Origin: Castanea sativa
Lineage: Eukaryota > Streptophyta > Magnoliopsida > Fagales > Fagaceae
NCBI RefSeq assembly: GCF_040712315.1
Contig: NC_134013.1
Coordinates: forward strand, 89,658,001 to 89,722,000
Reading direction: 5' to 3'
DNA length: 64,000 nucleotides
The notes beneath the pieces were generated by a model. It saw only the letters and a program-made list of their open reading frames with translations, made no database searches and was not told where the DNA came from. Made by a program: the position numbers and the translations under genes. Positions 1 to 12,579 of this stretch are shown here, in pieces; within the stretch, counting starts at the first letter, position 1; every line of letters begins with the position of its first letter.

Positions 1-1180
1 ATAAAAGGAAGTTATAATTAAATTTTAGCTAATGCCCCACCTAAAATTTTTATTGTACTGCATTAACTTACTTAAATGACCACTAATTCATTTTTTCCTC
101 TTATTCCAGTCCCAACTTATTAAGCCATAATATATTTAAGGTATATTATGGTTTAATATACCTTAAATTTTATATTAAATATTAATGCTGATACAATTTC
201 ATTCTTTCTGTAACAAGGGTTAATCTTATAGTTAACTCACTATTGTTACTATACTGTTCGATGATGTGTAAATAAATATTCCAACTCGTTCTTCTGTGTA
301 GACAAATTGAGTTTTCATTAAGCTTCTTCATCATAGTATTTTCTTGAGAATTTTCTGCATGCAAATTGAGTGCCTTTCTGTGTTGATTCTTCCTCTACTT
401 ATAGATGAAGGAGCTCAAAGACTTGGAGTTCAAACAAAACTCTTCCATTTCAAAGTTATTTAATGTATGTTTGTCCATCTGTTGGGGGGAAAAACCTAAA
501 CCTTTTCAATTTTTATGTGTGATCTAAAATAAATGGCTACCTGCAAGTTTTTGGGGGCGTAAAATTACTAAGAAAGAATTTCTTAGTTTTGAAATTAACT
601 ATCGTTGTAAGTTTTGCTAAACCACCACCCCCTAAAATAAATGGCTACCAAGCAATAACTATGTTATGGACACGAAAAGTTCAACTAGCATAATAGAAAC
701 ATATATAATCATACAAGAACACCAAATTTTACGTGAAAAATTCTCTGGTACACGTAAAGGGAAAAATCATGGGGCTACTCCGATAATTCCACTATATAAA
801 ATATAGAGATTACAACAATCAAGTTAATACCAAACTTGAGTTCACATTTCACAATAAATTGAAAGATGCAACAATAAATCTCACGGAGTAAATACAATTT
901 TGCCACAAAAACCCATAAGTAAGATCTTCCTTTAAACACTTCAACACTCTGTGGTTGTAGCACTAAAAAATCCTCTAAGAGGACTTTACTAGTTTAAATT
1001 TGTGTGTATAGCTTTAGCCAAGAAAAATGTCTCATTTTTCTTTTTCCCTGTCACTCATTCTCCATATGTTTCACTCAGTATTTATGGACTCAAGCTCTAT
1101 GACTAAATGGCCCTTATAGTTCTTCAAAAAAACCTGCTCTCTCTCTCTGCCTGTGTTTCTCTCACTCTCTGAAACTTCTA
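1..1180. other. AT-rich intergenic sequence, no gene seen
   Basis: No reading frame here has protein-like composition on either strand and no repeat family was recognised. A short CT-rich stretch lies near 1138-1170. The short open frames look like chance products of AT-rich DNA. Confidence 0.6.
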
Positions 1181-1185
1181 GCAAT

Positions 1186-1340
1186 GATATAGTTACAAAT
1201 TATTTTATAATATTTTTACAAAATGTTGATGTGATCAACCTCTTATTAGTTTTCATTTAGGCCTACCATTAATATCACTTTTTTCATTTACTCATCGCAT
1301 CAATAGTTTGTAAATTTTTTTATAAAATAATTTGTATCAA
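1186..1340. mobile_element. MITE with about 30-bp imperfect terminal inverted repeats
   Basis: The left end (TTACAAATTATTTTATAA, from about 1193) is mirrored by the right end, whose reverse complement contains ACAAATTATTTTATAAAA. About 155 bp lie between the outer ends and there is no coding capacity. This fits a non-autonomous DNA transposon. The superfamily is not assigned because no clear target-site duplication was found. Confidence 0.55.
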
Positions 1341-1474
1341 GCATTATTCTTTATCTTCGGCTTCCTTTCTTCACTCCACGAGGTGATATTACATGAGAGG
1401 GGTATACAACCACATGCATGCGCAGTGCCCCACAAGCCTAAACCACTGCCCAAGAAGAAAACAAGCTGCCTTTT

Positions 1475-1906
1475 GTGGCTTGTCCAACCACCACATTAAC
1501 GGGGTGTTTAATCACGTGTGAGCTCGACCACAAATGGTGCCATGCACCTGACACCATCAAGGTTCAAGATGATAAGATAAAAGTGCAAATTGGAAAACTA
1601 AACAAAACAGTTAATTATGGGCTTCTAAAGGCTAAAGTGCCGATCCATAGGAGGGACAAGTTTGGCTTTGAAGTTGTCTCTCCTAGAGGAACCTTGCTCG
1701 TAGAAGAAGTAATTAGGATTGATTAGTGGAGGTATTGTCCAACAAATAATGGTTTCTGCTTCAAATGCACTGACTTTGAAGCTATGAATTCAATTCTGGA
1801 AAGGCCTTCTTGGCACTTTCAGAACAAGCACTTTAGTGTTGAAGAAATGGCATCCAGATATGACCTTATCCAAGGAAGAACTGTGCAAAATCCTATTTCG
1901 CTATAG
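1475..1906 (+). pseudogene. Unrecognised reading frame with one internal TAG
   Basis: An open frame of 83 codons starts with MACPTTTLTG and ends in TAG at 1724-1726. The same frame then stays open for 59 more codons to a TAG at 1904-1906. Composition is protein-like throughout, with Cys, Trp and His scattered and no low complexity. The second part (GFCFKCTDFEAMNSIL, then a PSWHF motif) faintly recalls the DUF4283-like segment of plant LINE or zinc-knuckle proteins, but I do not recognise the family. It could be a broken gene, a transposon remnant, or an exon whose TAG lies in an intron. It is just downstream of P450-1 on the opposite strand. Confidence 0.3.
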
Positions 1907-2818
1907 CTTTAATTAAACCATGAAGTATTGAAATGAAACATGGCCTAGTTGCATAGCTCATGCCGTTCGTAAGCCATTACATGCTGATACAATTTCTTGG
2001 TCCAAGTCTCCAAGAACAGATTCAGCTTTGCCAGAATTGTATAGATGATCTTACTCAGATTACTACTGTTGTCAATACACAGAATAGTGAAGAGGTTGGC
2101 ACCAGACAGTCAAGTTGGAAAGCAATTTGGACTTCGCAAAGCAGGCAGTAGCTTCTACTGAGGCAGAAACTAGTTCTTGTGTTGACTGGTATTGATGAGG
2201 TACTCTGCCTAATTCATGACTAAAAAAATTTATGAGCTTATCTGCTTAACTTTTCCTAGGAGTACTTGTGTCTGCTGCTATGATATTTTTCATGTTATCT
2301 TTGTAAACAATCTTCATTTGACCTTTGATTCTATCTCATCTTCTGCTTCAATTACGGTCCAAAAGTTCTCCACCTGTAACTTTCTTTACTTTTTAGTGCC
2401 TTTCTTTAGTAATCTTAGACGGGAAAATGTGAGTATGGGTCTTTTTGCCCAGTTGTATCTTTTCAGGGGAAAAAAAAGTATAGAACACTAAAAATGCCAA
2501 AGAAATCATCAACAGAAAAATATTGATGGTTCAAAATTTGTTTTGCCATCATGATGAAGTGGATAAAAGATGGGTAAAACAATGAACTTATCTATTTGAA
2601 AGTGGCGATCTTACAAGCTGAGGGACTGGCTCAAAAATTGGTGGAATATTGTATCTATAACACACATGCGCATGCTGACATTAAAATGAAGATAAAAGAT
2701 TATCTTCTTTATTCTCTACTTTTTTTTGGATGAGTACCACCCAAACTAACATATTCCATTAATGTTGAACATACACTTAAAATTAGGTACTATTCCAGAT
2801 ACTCTTAATGGTTACATC
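1907..2818. other. P450-1 3' flank, shared with the other two P450 genes
   Basis: The stretch from about 2131 to 2560 aligns by eye with the DNA downstream of P450-2 (about 24240-24570) and P450-3 (about 46430-46760). One shared block is AGGCAGAAACTAGTTCTTGT; another surrounds TCTCCACCTGTAACTTTC. To the left the similarity stops, so P450-1 lacks the Helitron and Copia sequences found beyond the other two genes. No coding exon is supported. Confidence 0.55.
2708..2713 (-). terminator. Poly(A) signal of P450-1
   Basis: AATAAA on the minus strand, about 110 bp past the stop codon, in the context TTCTTTATTCTC. The same hexamer and context occur after P450-2 (24727-24732) and P450-3 (46913-46918), which supports a functional 3' end. 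Confidence 0.5.
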
Positions 2819-4733
2819 CTATTGACAGCATGTCTCAATGAGAAAAGGAATACGAGGAGTGGCAATTAAATACAAATCATTCTTTCTCCTACAGGTTCCT
2901 CCTAAACTCTCAGTCATATCAAGTTCTTCTGGTTTGACCTCATTTGGTAGTTTCCAATCAAAGTGGTACAACAATTGAGTAAGTGCAAGTTCAACAGTTG
3001 CAACACCAAATGTTATGCCTGGACACATCCGCCTTCCCGCCCCAAATGGAAGGAACTCAAAGTAATTCCCTTTAAAATCAACAGAAGAACCATAAAACCT
3101 CTCTGGTTGAAAGCAATCAGCATTGACCCAATAATTTGGATCTCTCCCTAATGCCCACACATTAACAAGGACTTTGGTCTTACTAAGGATGTCATATCCA
3201 TTAATATTACATCTTTCCCTACATTCTCTTGCAATTAAGGTTGCAGGAGGATGTAATCGTAAACTTTCTTTGACAACTGATTTCACATAATCTAACTTTT
3301 GGATGTCTGTATCTTCAATTTTCCTCTTTCCTTCTAAGACCTTGCGCACTTCAGCTTGTGCCTTCTCCATTACCTTTGGGTTTCTTAGCAACTCTGACAT
3401 TGTCCATTCTAAGGTTGTTGCACCAGTCTCACCCCCAGCAAGGTAGATGTCCTAAAAAAAGATTTGAATTAACATCAATTTTTCAAAATCTTAATCGTAG
3501 TTGGAAAGAAAAAAAAATAGCCCTAAGCACTTTTATCAATGCTTAATTGCTTGTATAATAGAAAAAACACTACATTTTAGCCAACCAAGCCCATAATTCA
3601 CCTACATCAGACCATGTAGAGTTGTGTAAAAATGCATTGTTGCTATAGTAATTGTGTAAATTTATACCGACACTATTTTTTTTTTTAATGTTTTTGGATG
3701 ATAAAAAAAGAAAGTGAAGGGTGATTGTTGTGTATGAAGAAAAAGAAATAATTTAAAAAATCATGAAAAAAATTGATGCACTTAATATATATTGAAAAAG
3801 CCTGTAAAGTCATACCAGAAGGATAGCTTTGATGTGTTTGGCTGTTAACTCAAAGTTGAGGTCACTCGACTTCTGAAGTTTTAGGAGCACATCAACAAGA
3901 TCTTTTTTGCATGAAGAGGCATTGGTAATGCTAGTGGTTATCATATTCATCTTATGATCATCAATTATATCCTGAAGAATGTTGTCCCTCTTTTGGTGTA
4001 ATCTCTTCAAGGTAGTCTTCATACCATTGATTGAAGCAATAAACTTAAGTGAAGGGTACAAATCCGGCACATTAAAGCCTGAAGCAAGCTCCAATATCTT
4101 CTTCATCAGAGATATGAACTCATCTTGACCTTTGCACTTTTCCCCAAATGCTGCCCTTGAAATTACACTATTTGTCATGGAGAATAAATTCTTGCTGAGA
4201 TTTACGGGAAGCCCGTTGGACGAAGAAATAATTTCAATAAGATTCCATACCTCTTCTTCTCTTATTGATCTAAATGACTGGACTCGCTGAGCATTTAGGA
4301 GTTCCGAAACACAAATTTTTCTCATTTGTCTCCAGTAATCGCCATATTTAGAGACAAGAATGCCTGAAAAATCATATGAGACAAATTCACTCACAAAAAA
4401 GTCAGGTCTTTGCGCAAAACAAAGTTCATGTGTTCTCAATACCTCTATAGCTGCTTCTGGGGATGAAATGATCAAGGCCGAAACCTGACCCAACTGTAGC
4501 TGCATAACAGGTCCATGTTTCTTTGCTAAATCTCTCAAGGAAGAATGAGGCAGTGATCCTGAGCCAATCAACTGATGCAAATTCCCTATAAGAGGAAGCT
4601 TCCACGGCCCTGGTGGTGACTTCAGGATGGCACCTCGGGCCTTATTATATCTCTTCCAATATGCCACCACCAAAAGGAAGAAGAAACAAGTAAGAAGTGA
4701 AGTAAAAGATGGCAACTGGAACATCATGGACAT
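2819..4733 (-). CDS. Cytochrome P450, CYP71D-like (P450-1)
   Basis: A haem-thiolate monooxygenase anchored to the endoplasmic reticulum. Family members oxidise small molecules, often terpenoids; the substrate cannot be read here. Exon 1 is 4733-3816 and exon 2 is 3451-2819, giving 516 residues, normal for CYP71. The phase-0 intron has donor CTG|GTATGA and acceptor TTTAG|GAC. Visible landmarks are an N-terminal membrane anchor (about 5-25), a proline hinge PPGPWKLPLIGN (40-51), C-helix WRQMR (134-138), I-helix AGGETG (311-316), K-helix ESLR (368-371), PERF, and the haem loop FGAGRRMCPG with Cys449. Nothing is missing, so it looks functional. It differs from P450-2 and P450-3 at many positions and its 364-bp intron is four times longer. 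CYP71D is assigned from overall resemblance; another CYP71 subfamily is possible. Confidence 0.9.
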
Positions 4734-4831
4734 TGAAGAAACTGTTATTGTAAGCCTCAGGATTTTTATCCAAAGTTCTCCTTACTTACATAGTTGTGAA
4801 CTCTAGATAGGTTTCTAGGGAATCTTAAGTA

Positions 4832-4843
4832 CTCGTTTTGATA
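4832..4843 (-). promoter_or_regulatory. Degenerate TATA-box position of P450-1
   Basis: At the place where P450-3 has TATAAAAGAGTACTTAA, the P450-1 minus strand reads TATCAAAACGAGTACTTAA, about 100 bp before the ATG. A looser TATAATATT lies just upstream (near 4844-4853) and may serve instead. Confidence 0.35.
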
Positions 4844-4856
4844 CAAATATTATACA

Positions 4857-6621
4857 AAAGTTTGTAAGCATCTAATAATGTCATCCAAGAATCATTGGCA
4901 TTTTAAAAGTGATTTCATATCATATAACGTGCAAGTGACAAACAAGAAATCGATTTCATATTACAAATAAGTCAACGTTTTGGTTCCATAATTGTGGCCT
5001 ATTAAACTTGAGGCTCGTTGGCTAAGTATTGTCTTTTCAACAAGTTGCGGTAATACGACAAACAAGGAACATTTGATAATGATTTTATATATCATGACAT
5101 GTGGGGTGGGATGCAAACGAGTAATAATATTTTTTTCCTACAATAAACAAAAAATAAAAATAAAACATTTGATATCATATATCATGATATCATAAGTATA
5201 ATAATAATAAAATTAAAAAAAAAAAAAAGAAGAAGCCAAAGCTGAGCTGCTTGTCGAAGTTTATAAATATCCATTATCATACTCCTAAAATGAAGACCTA
5301 TATTGGTGTATTGAGGTTTATTGCCAACTGGTGTAGTATGTGGAGCAACAAATTTCGGTCCCTCGGATGACTCTGAATCTCTGATGAAAATAAAAACCTA
5401 CTGACTAGAAAAATGACAACACTGAAGAGGAATGTTTACTTTGAACTGGAATCTTCACGGCCGTTACTTCGTACAATTAATATAAATTTTATAATTGTTA
5501 AAATTGATGAGACATTATTGAGTTATACATTGTTAGAATATCTACTGGCTAGAATTAAGAGAAAATAGAGAAATTAAGAGAAGATGTGTGTCTAGTATCC
5601 GCTGTTTATAATCTCAGTCTACTACTACAAAGGTTAGACTATTTTGTAGTTGTACTCTGGTTAAATAATGTATTATAAACCTGATTTAAAATACTAATAT
5701 TACTATTTTCATAAGTGTTTTAATAAGTATTACTGTTTACTTACAAAAAAGAAAATGTTTATCTCACATTAGTTACGTGTGTCTGGTGTCCGCTGTTTAT
5801 AATCCCAGTCTACAATTATTAATGTTAGACCCTTTTGTAATTGTACTTTGATTAAATAATGTATTATAAACTCGGTTTAAAATACTAATATTACTATTTT
5901 CATGTGTGTTCTAATAAATATTACTGTTTACTCAAAAAAAAAAAGATGGAAAAATTAGAAAATGGAAGCATTCACATGTTCTTTCTAACGTCCTACGTCT
6001 ATAGTAGAAAATCAGAAAGGCAAAAACCAAAAAGCAAAAAAATAGTAAATTATCCTTTGTCAATGTCTTTTGATAGATTAAAAAAAAATTGTTATGTGTA
6101 ATTCAAAACCTTAAGAATAGTACTAATAAATCAATGTCTATGTCATTTCCTCAACATGTGCTTTAAAATTATTGAGCCACCAAGATAAATTAGAGAATTG
6201 GCCAATATACAATTCCTCACACTGAATTGGCCAATATACATAAATTAGAGAATTAAAAGCGCACCTGAATTCACGTCTTCCGTCTGACGAACCTACATCT
6301 ATAGTAGAAATTTCTACTGATAGGTTAACAAAAACCTACACAAGAATGATAAATTTTCCTCATCGGTGTCTACTGATAGGTTAACAAAAAATTGTTTATG
6401 TAATTACAACACTTCAAGTATGAAACCGATCCAAGTTACATTTGGTTTAATTCTAAAGTATATTACATCATCTAATATCTCTTTAATTTGTTGGATTAAT
6501 TTTTTTTTATAAATCCTATTGTTGAATTATATGTTCTCCATGTTCTTAATACTCATATTAAGTTTTGTACTAATCAGATACTATTTAATATTTAATCTAG
6601 AAACTTATCATTTATGCACAA
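4857..6621. other. P450-1 upstream DNA, gene-free
   Basis: Near-identical to 26,583-28,342 upstream of P450-2. It holds a two-copy tandem repeat (5583-5940) and short AT-rich direct repeats such as GAATTGGCCAATATAC (twice, 6195-6240). No coding exon is supported. Parts of 4920-5400 also match the P450-3 upstream region and the P450 flank remnants around 21.9 and 24.15 kb. Confidence 0.55.
5583..5940. repeat. Two-copy tandem repeat, period about 191 bp
   Basis: Copies start near 5583 and 5774. Both carry CCGCTGTTTATAAT, a TAATGTATTATAAAC block and TATTACTGTTTACT. The repeat recurs upstream of P450-2 (27318-27665), so it predates the 22-kb duplication. Function unknown. Confidence 0.7.
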
Positions 6622-7439
6622 CTAGTTGCAAATTCAATGCGTTGCGCGTGGTAATATTTTTAGGATGGTCTAATCAGATATAATCATATTTTCATTTGTT
6701 ATAGTGACAATCACAAATGTAATATATAATTTTTGTCATACCAAAATGAAAACAATACAATTTTTCTCGGGAATTCAAAATGTTGAAAAAATATTAATTT
6801 TTTAATAAAAATTATTTATAACATTTTCTGTATCATTAAAAAGTAACTAAAATTTGAAAAATTATTTTTTAGTTAAAAAAAAACTTTTTCAAACCCTATT
6901 TTTTTTTCTTTCATACAATTAAAAATACCGAGAAACGTATCAAAAAAATTTATAAAATTCAGCAAAACTACAATTTAAATAAAAAAAAGGGAAAAAAAAT
7001 TCACATCAAAGTCAAACTCATTCTCCTAAATATGTAAAACATTTCAAATGTGACAAGATCAAACCAAATATTCAATGCATAATCAAATTAAAAAATTTTA
7101 CCCTATCTATATATATAATAATAATAGGTAAGGTTGAGAGAAAATCCAATTAGATTTCAATTTAGAATTCAATTAGAGTATAATTTTGTACTTCGTGTCC
7201 CATCTAATCTAAGTTTTTAAATTTTTGTGCCAATTGAGTTAATTCATTGTAAAAATTGGATTTCAATTAGAGTTTAATTTTGCGGCACATGTCCCTTTTT
7301 TTTTTTTTAAATTTTTGTGCCAAATGAGTTGATTTAGTGTAAAAAATGAGAAGTCCAATATAAGTAAACCATAAAAAAAATTTTTGAATGATTTTATATT
7401 TATGAGCCTTTTTTTATAGAACTAAATTTAAACAATTCA

Positions 7440-7444
<5 letters not shown>

Positions 7445-7502
<58 letters not shown>
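7445..7502. repeat. (TA)n microsatellite
   Basis: About 28 uninterrupted TA dinucleotides within the Helitron. A longer allele sits at the matching place in unit 2 (29226-29290), consistent with slippage after duplication. Confidence 0.9.
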
Positions 7503-7505
<3 letters not shown>

Positions 7506-7627
7506 CCATCTAATCGAATTTTTTTTAATTTTCATGTCAAATGAGTTAATTTAGTGTAGAAAACGAGGAGTCTAATATAAATAAATCATAAAAAACATAA
7601 TCATATATCTAACACTATATATAAATT

Positions 7628-7788
7628 GTGGGTTCCAATTAGCTCAACTGGTAAAGTATCTGATAGTTATATAAAATATTTTGGATTCAATCTCCGCCTA
7701 TACTAAAAATTGATTAGTATTTTGGTCTGATGATAAAGAGCTATTATTAGGAGCATACGCCATAGGTTGAACCTCTCTAAAAAAAAAA
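7628..7788 (+). mobile_element. tRNA-derived SINE nested in Helitron, unit 1
   Basis: It starts GTGGGTTCC and has an A-box-like TTAGCTCAACTGGTAAAG and a B-box-like GGATTCAATCTCC spaced as in a Pol III promoter. It ends in an A-rich tail. Flanks carry matching ACTATATATAAA (7614-7625 and 7789-7800), a target-site duplication. Shared with unit 2, so inserted before the 22-kb duplication. Confidence 0.8.
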
Positions 7789-9028
7789 ACTATATATAAA
7801 ATTAGAGGAAGAAAGAGTTTAAATGATTTTATATTTATGAGCATTTTTGTTTTGTATAACTAAAAACAATCCAATTAGATTTTACAATTGAAGTCCAATT
7901 TTGCGCCATGTGTCCTAAATTATTTATTTTTAGAGAGAGTCTTATTTCTTAATTTTGGAATCAAATGTAGGACCATATCATAAATATCCATTCAAGTGAG
8001 TAATTGTGTACAAAAACCAAAGAGTCTAAAATTAATTAACATAAAAATATTTAAAAAATGGACAATTTACATTTTTTTACCTATTAACATTCTTACAAGA
8101 CTTTTTAAAGAGTTAAAAAAATATAAGAATGATTTTCAATAATATTTAAATTATATATGTAAGAATTATACTATGTATCTTAATGTGTATCTTTTAAGTA
8201 TATCAATGCATATGCATGGGGTTATAAGTTAGTTATACATAATGATTGTAATCAAGCCAAATATGATATTAATACTCTCATAATCTAATCTAATATATAA
8301 TCCAAAATGCGAAAAAATGAATAGGTAAATAATAATTTTAAACTTGATATTGAATTTGTTTTCTTAAAAATCTCAAAAAAATACTCTAATGAGATAAGGA
8401 AGATTAGCAATACAAATATTTGTAAATGCTTAAAAACAATTACTCACACATCTAAAAACATCATATAATAAAGATATAACAATTTGGTGCTAATTTGTTA
8501 AAAAATAAGTTTACACACAGTGAAAGGAAACTGCACGAAGACCATTTTTTTCAACTGCGCACACTAACTATTCTTCATCATATTGTCCAAACTATCCTTT
8601 ATTTTCCAAATAAACTAAAACTTGACAATAACACAAAATATGGACATTGTGTAAAATAAAATATACATAAAATGGGAGAGAGCGACAAATTTTTAGTAAG
8701 AGGATGAGAATAAGAAGGGGCAAAATTATATATGAAGTTAAAACCGTCTAAGAGGAATATGTATATATAATACTTAGTTATAACCTTAAAATTAAAATAG
8801 ATAAATATGTAAAGTTAAAACCGACTAAGATGAATTTGTAAAACCAATGTATTTATATATTTAATAATGTCAAAAAATTAAAAGTAAACAATAAATATGA
8901 AAAAATAATGATATTTTTTTAGATATAATATGTGGATTTTAAATAATAAAAAACTTGATATTTGAATATTTGTTCGATTACATAGTTATTGATCTCATAT
9001 AATCTTGAAATTCTGCAAGTGTATAAAG

Positions 9029-9281
9029 GGTCCGTTTGGATAGAACTTATTGCTGAAAACTGAAAACACTGTAGCAAAATAATTTTTAAATGTGTAAATA
9101 GTACTGCGGGACCCATTTTTAATAAAAAATTGCTAAAAACGTACATGAACAGTGCGCGCACAGTACGCGCACTGCGCGCACAGTGCGCGTTGTCCCCCCC
9201 GCAGCAAAAAAAAAAAAAAAAAAAAAATCAAAACGCAAAACGCAAAACGCAAAACGTGAAAACGTGTATCCAAACTCCACC
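9029..9281. mobile_element. MITE present only in unit 1
   Basis: The ends are imperfect inverted repeats: left GGTCCGTTTGGATA, right TATCCAAACTCCACC. The direct repeat AAAG flanks it (9025-9028, 9282-9285). The matching site in unit 2 (near 30564) reads GTGTATAAAGTATAAG without the insert, an exact empty site. The interior holds an alternating GCGCGCACAGT-type tract and a poly(A) run near 9210. Confidence 0.85.
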
Positions 9282-9919
9282 AAAGTATAAGAGGAGAACT
9301 TAATTAAAAAATGAATTTATTAAAAAAAATTATCCAATTTAAAAATATTGAATATTGAATGGTGTAAGTTACAACAAATGTAACTTGAATCCAATCCTTT
9401 AAGAACTATGATAATAAACCAATGTACATGTCATTCCCCAACATATCCTTTAAAACCAAGCCACTATTTTTTTTCATATATTTATTAGCCCAAAAAAGAA
9501 AAGACCTAGGCATTCTTCATTACATGAACTTCGCCATTGAACGAGTATTGGATAAGCGAAGCACATAGACATTGGGACTTTGAACTTTATTTGTATCTAA
9601 GCATGCATTTAACAATACTGCTTCACTGCCAAGTGCCATGAGATGGTTGACCTATGAATTCAGATTTGACTTCTATTTCTGTTATATTTAACTCATGAAA
9701 ATGGAAATTTGATACAAAAACCAGACCTCAACAGCATAAAAGAAGGCTTATGCAAAGAAATTGTTCAAACAAGTGAATACAATATCTAGGCATGCAAGTG
9801 TACAATAAACAACAATAATCCAGCAATGATAGCAGAAAATTTATCCTTAGTGTTGAGGTGCACAACACCTAGAGTCCAGCCCACATAGACTTCTATTTCA
9901 AGGGGATATAGGAAAACTT
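9282..9919. other. Gene-free sequence between MITE and CACTA element
   Basis: Repeated almost unchanged in unit 2 (about 30,565-31,195). No reading frame of note and no recognised repeat end. Confidence 0.5.
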
Positions 9920-10733
9920 GACTAGAAAAAGATTGCTATTTGCAACGGCCAGAGTTCGTCGCAACAACACAGAAAGCTGTCGCAGATTAGTATTGTTGAC
10001 AGCAAAAGGCCGTCGACGGCCGTCGAAAAAAGCCTTGTCAGTAATACTATATTACCAACGAGGCCGTCGCTAACACTCATTTTCGACAGCACAACTCCGT
10101 CGTAACTACTAGATAACTTCTGTCATAGATTCAATTTCATACGAGGAAGTTGGACGACCAAATACCTCTTGCGACGACCTAAGCCATTGTTAATGCATAG
10201 TTTCGATGACGAAATGCCGTCATAGTTACTTCGTTTGTCATCAACAATACAACTTCATACGAGGAAGTCGGACGACCAAATACTTTTTGTGACGAACTAA
10301 GGCCGTTGTTAATACTTTTTTTGGACGAATAAAAGCTATCGTAATTAATTGGTTTGTCCTCAAAAATAGCTTTTATGATGAACTATAGTTGTCATTAATG
10401 TAGTCAACAATACATTATCAATGTGACCATTTACTTTTTTCGATGAACTTTGACCATTATTGAAAACTATTTACCACGCCGCTAATGCATTATTTGCAAC
10501 AAAATAACTTTGTTGATAATAAAAGAAAAATCATTTCCAATACTTTAATTGCAAGGAAACATAAATCTCTCAAAACTTTCTCCATTCAAATAACTAGCAC
10601 AAATCCATTATTGTAGTGCATAATGCAATAAAAACAAAAATATTAAAACATCTACAAAATAGCATCAGATTTTCATTAATACATGAAAGCTATAATATCT
10701 TTCACCAAACTTGAAAACATAAATATTGGAAGA

Positions 10734-11965
10734 CTAATCATCATATGAGTCATTGTCCTCCTTTTGAGAGTTTTCCTCCTCAAAGTCATCTTCTATGTTT
10801 TCGTCCACATTTTGATCACCACCTCTGGCATTGATCTGCAATATTTTGATTAAACTAAATAAGTATACAAAAAAATTATTACTATACAAATTATATTTAC
10901 AATACATAATAAAAATATAACTAAAATGTGCTAATTTAACATTAAGAACAATTCCCACGATGAATGACAATAGTATTATTAACATCAAAGAATACATAAT
11001 CCATACTATTGACAATAGTATCATCAATTAAAAAAAATCCTTACTACTAACAAGAACCTTGTAGTTCTCTTGTGAATGAGAACTCCAAAGAATAAATTTG
11101 CCACCAAAAATTACATTAATTAGTAACATTAATAACATTTTCATAACAAACACTACAAATCATGAACTTTGCATGGATAGGTAAAGAGATACTAATTTCA
11201 ATAACATATTTTTAATCTAAATTTAGGGATCGAAATAATTGAAATCTATGATGAGCAACTTTAAAACTTATTTTGACAACCTCAAGAAAATAGCAAAAAA
11301 AATTAATATTGATTATACTGAAATATATATATATATATATACACCTGTGTAATAAGTTCTTGTATAGAATTAAGGCCCATCGATTTCAAAACATTTGCTA
11401 TAATAAGAGGCATTTCCTCTTTCAATTGACTAATTTTTCCCACAAATTCCATTTTCTCAGCAGACCTTTTATCCTCTATTTCTTTCAAACGAAGCTCAAA
11501 ATCCTCATTTTCTTTTAAGCAATCCCCTTGACATCGCTTACTACACTAGCTAGATGAACTTGGGCCAATTATCCTCTATTTCTCAAACAAAGCTCAAAAA
11601 TCCTCCTTTTCTTTTAAGCAATCCCCTTGACATCGCTTACTACACTAGCTAGATGAACTTGGGCCATACACATCTCTAGGCTTGACATCAGCACCCAGGC
11701 CAAGCACACGACCACAAGTAGGAGGTCCAGTCATTTCAAATAATATTTTCGAATACAATGAAAGAAACACATAACATGTAAAATATGAAATATAAATGAA
11801 ATGTAAGCACTAAAAAATAAATGATTAAAATAACCAAAAAATAGGGAAAAAAAGACCTTCTGTCATGTATCTCACACTTGTAGCTATGGCATGGATGAAC
11901 ACCCTTAGCCTTTCCTCAGCCTCTTTTCTTTTGTACAATAGATCCTGCCAACAATGGAATAAGTA
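10734..11965 (-). pseudogene. CACTA transposase C-terminal remnant, unit 1
   Basis: Minus-strand exon-like pieces match the better preserved unit-2 copy: DLLYKRKEAEERLRVFIHAI near 11,900, a coiled-coil-like piece with KEIEDKRSAEKMEFVG near 11,470, and an acidic tail ending NSQKEDNDSYDD just before the stop at 10,734. This resembles the plant En/Spm-type Transposase_24 C-terminus. A 99-bp in-frame tandem duplication (around 11470-11667) and an in-frame TAG after the SSSS run break it. Confidence 0.55.
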
Positions 11966-12518
11966 AAAATAAATAAATAAGCTTTAGGCATACAATTGGT
12001 ATATTAGTAGATAAATTTTAGGGAAATATTAAGTATTACATTTGCTACCCCATTAATCACACTACTAGAAGAAATAAGTGTTTCATTAGTTGGAGACTCA
12101 GATGATAAAGGTGAAACTATTGTGATCCCTAAAAAATATTATAGTCTACTGGTTTCTCTAATGAAAGTAAGAGTCCCAATGTAAAGAATTATAGACCTAC
12201 CAAAGGAAAAAAAAAAAAAACATTCATGTAAAATTCAATAGGCTAATGTCGATTAAATCTTATTAAGGTGGCCCCACATCAATAGTTCTTTATTTCTTTT
12301 GCCTCTAGTTTTGCTCTTCTAGTGGCCCCACATCACTACTCGTCTAGCTTTCAATTTAACTCCAAATTTTTTTCTTTTTTCGAAAATAATAGGAATAGGA
12401 CAACCATGGACACAGCTACAAATACCTTAAAATTTACAAGCACAAATAATAGGAATAGGATAGCCATGTATAGTCATTTGTTTCACTTTGTAACCCTTTT
12501 TGACTAAAAAAATCACAA

Positions 12519-12522
<4 letters not shown>

Positions 12523-12577
<55 letters not shown>
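12523..12577. repeat. (GA)n microsatellite
   Basis: About 27 AG dinucleotides. The unit-2 allele (about 33726-33752) is half as long and interrupted by GG. It creates spurious Ser/Leu-rich open frames on the minus strand. Confidence 0.9.

Positions 12578-12579
<2 letters not shown>

Larger units (their letters stand above)
6622..8923 (-). mobile_element. Non-autonomous Helitron, unit 1
   Basis: The minus-strand 3' end is CTAG (6622-6625) followed by host T. Just inside it is a short GC hairpin (GCG-CAA-CGC). The minus-strand 5' end starts TCTAAAA at 8923. Much of the interior matches the plus-strand Helitron at 22,191-24,109 in reverse orientation, including the conserved CCTAAAAATATTA before the 3' hairpin. 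No Rep/helicase gene is present. A (TA)n tract and a SINE are nested inside. About 70 bp near the 5' end are missing compared with the unit-2 copy. Confidence 0.65.

Noticed and set aside
7628..7790. tRNA-like sequence with A and B boxes
   Set aside because: It has an A-rich tail and target-site duplications and no cloverleaf-complete acceptor stem, so it is a SINE, not a tRNA gene.
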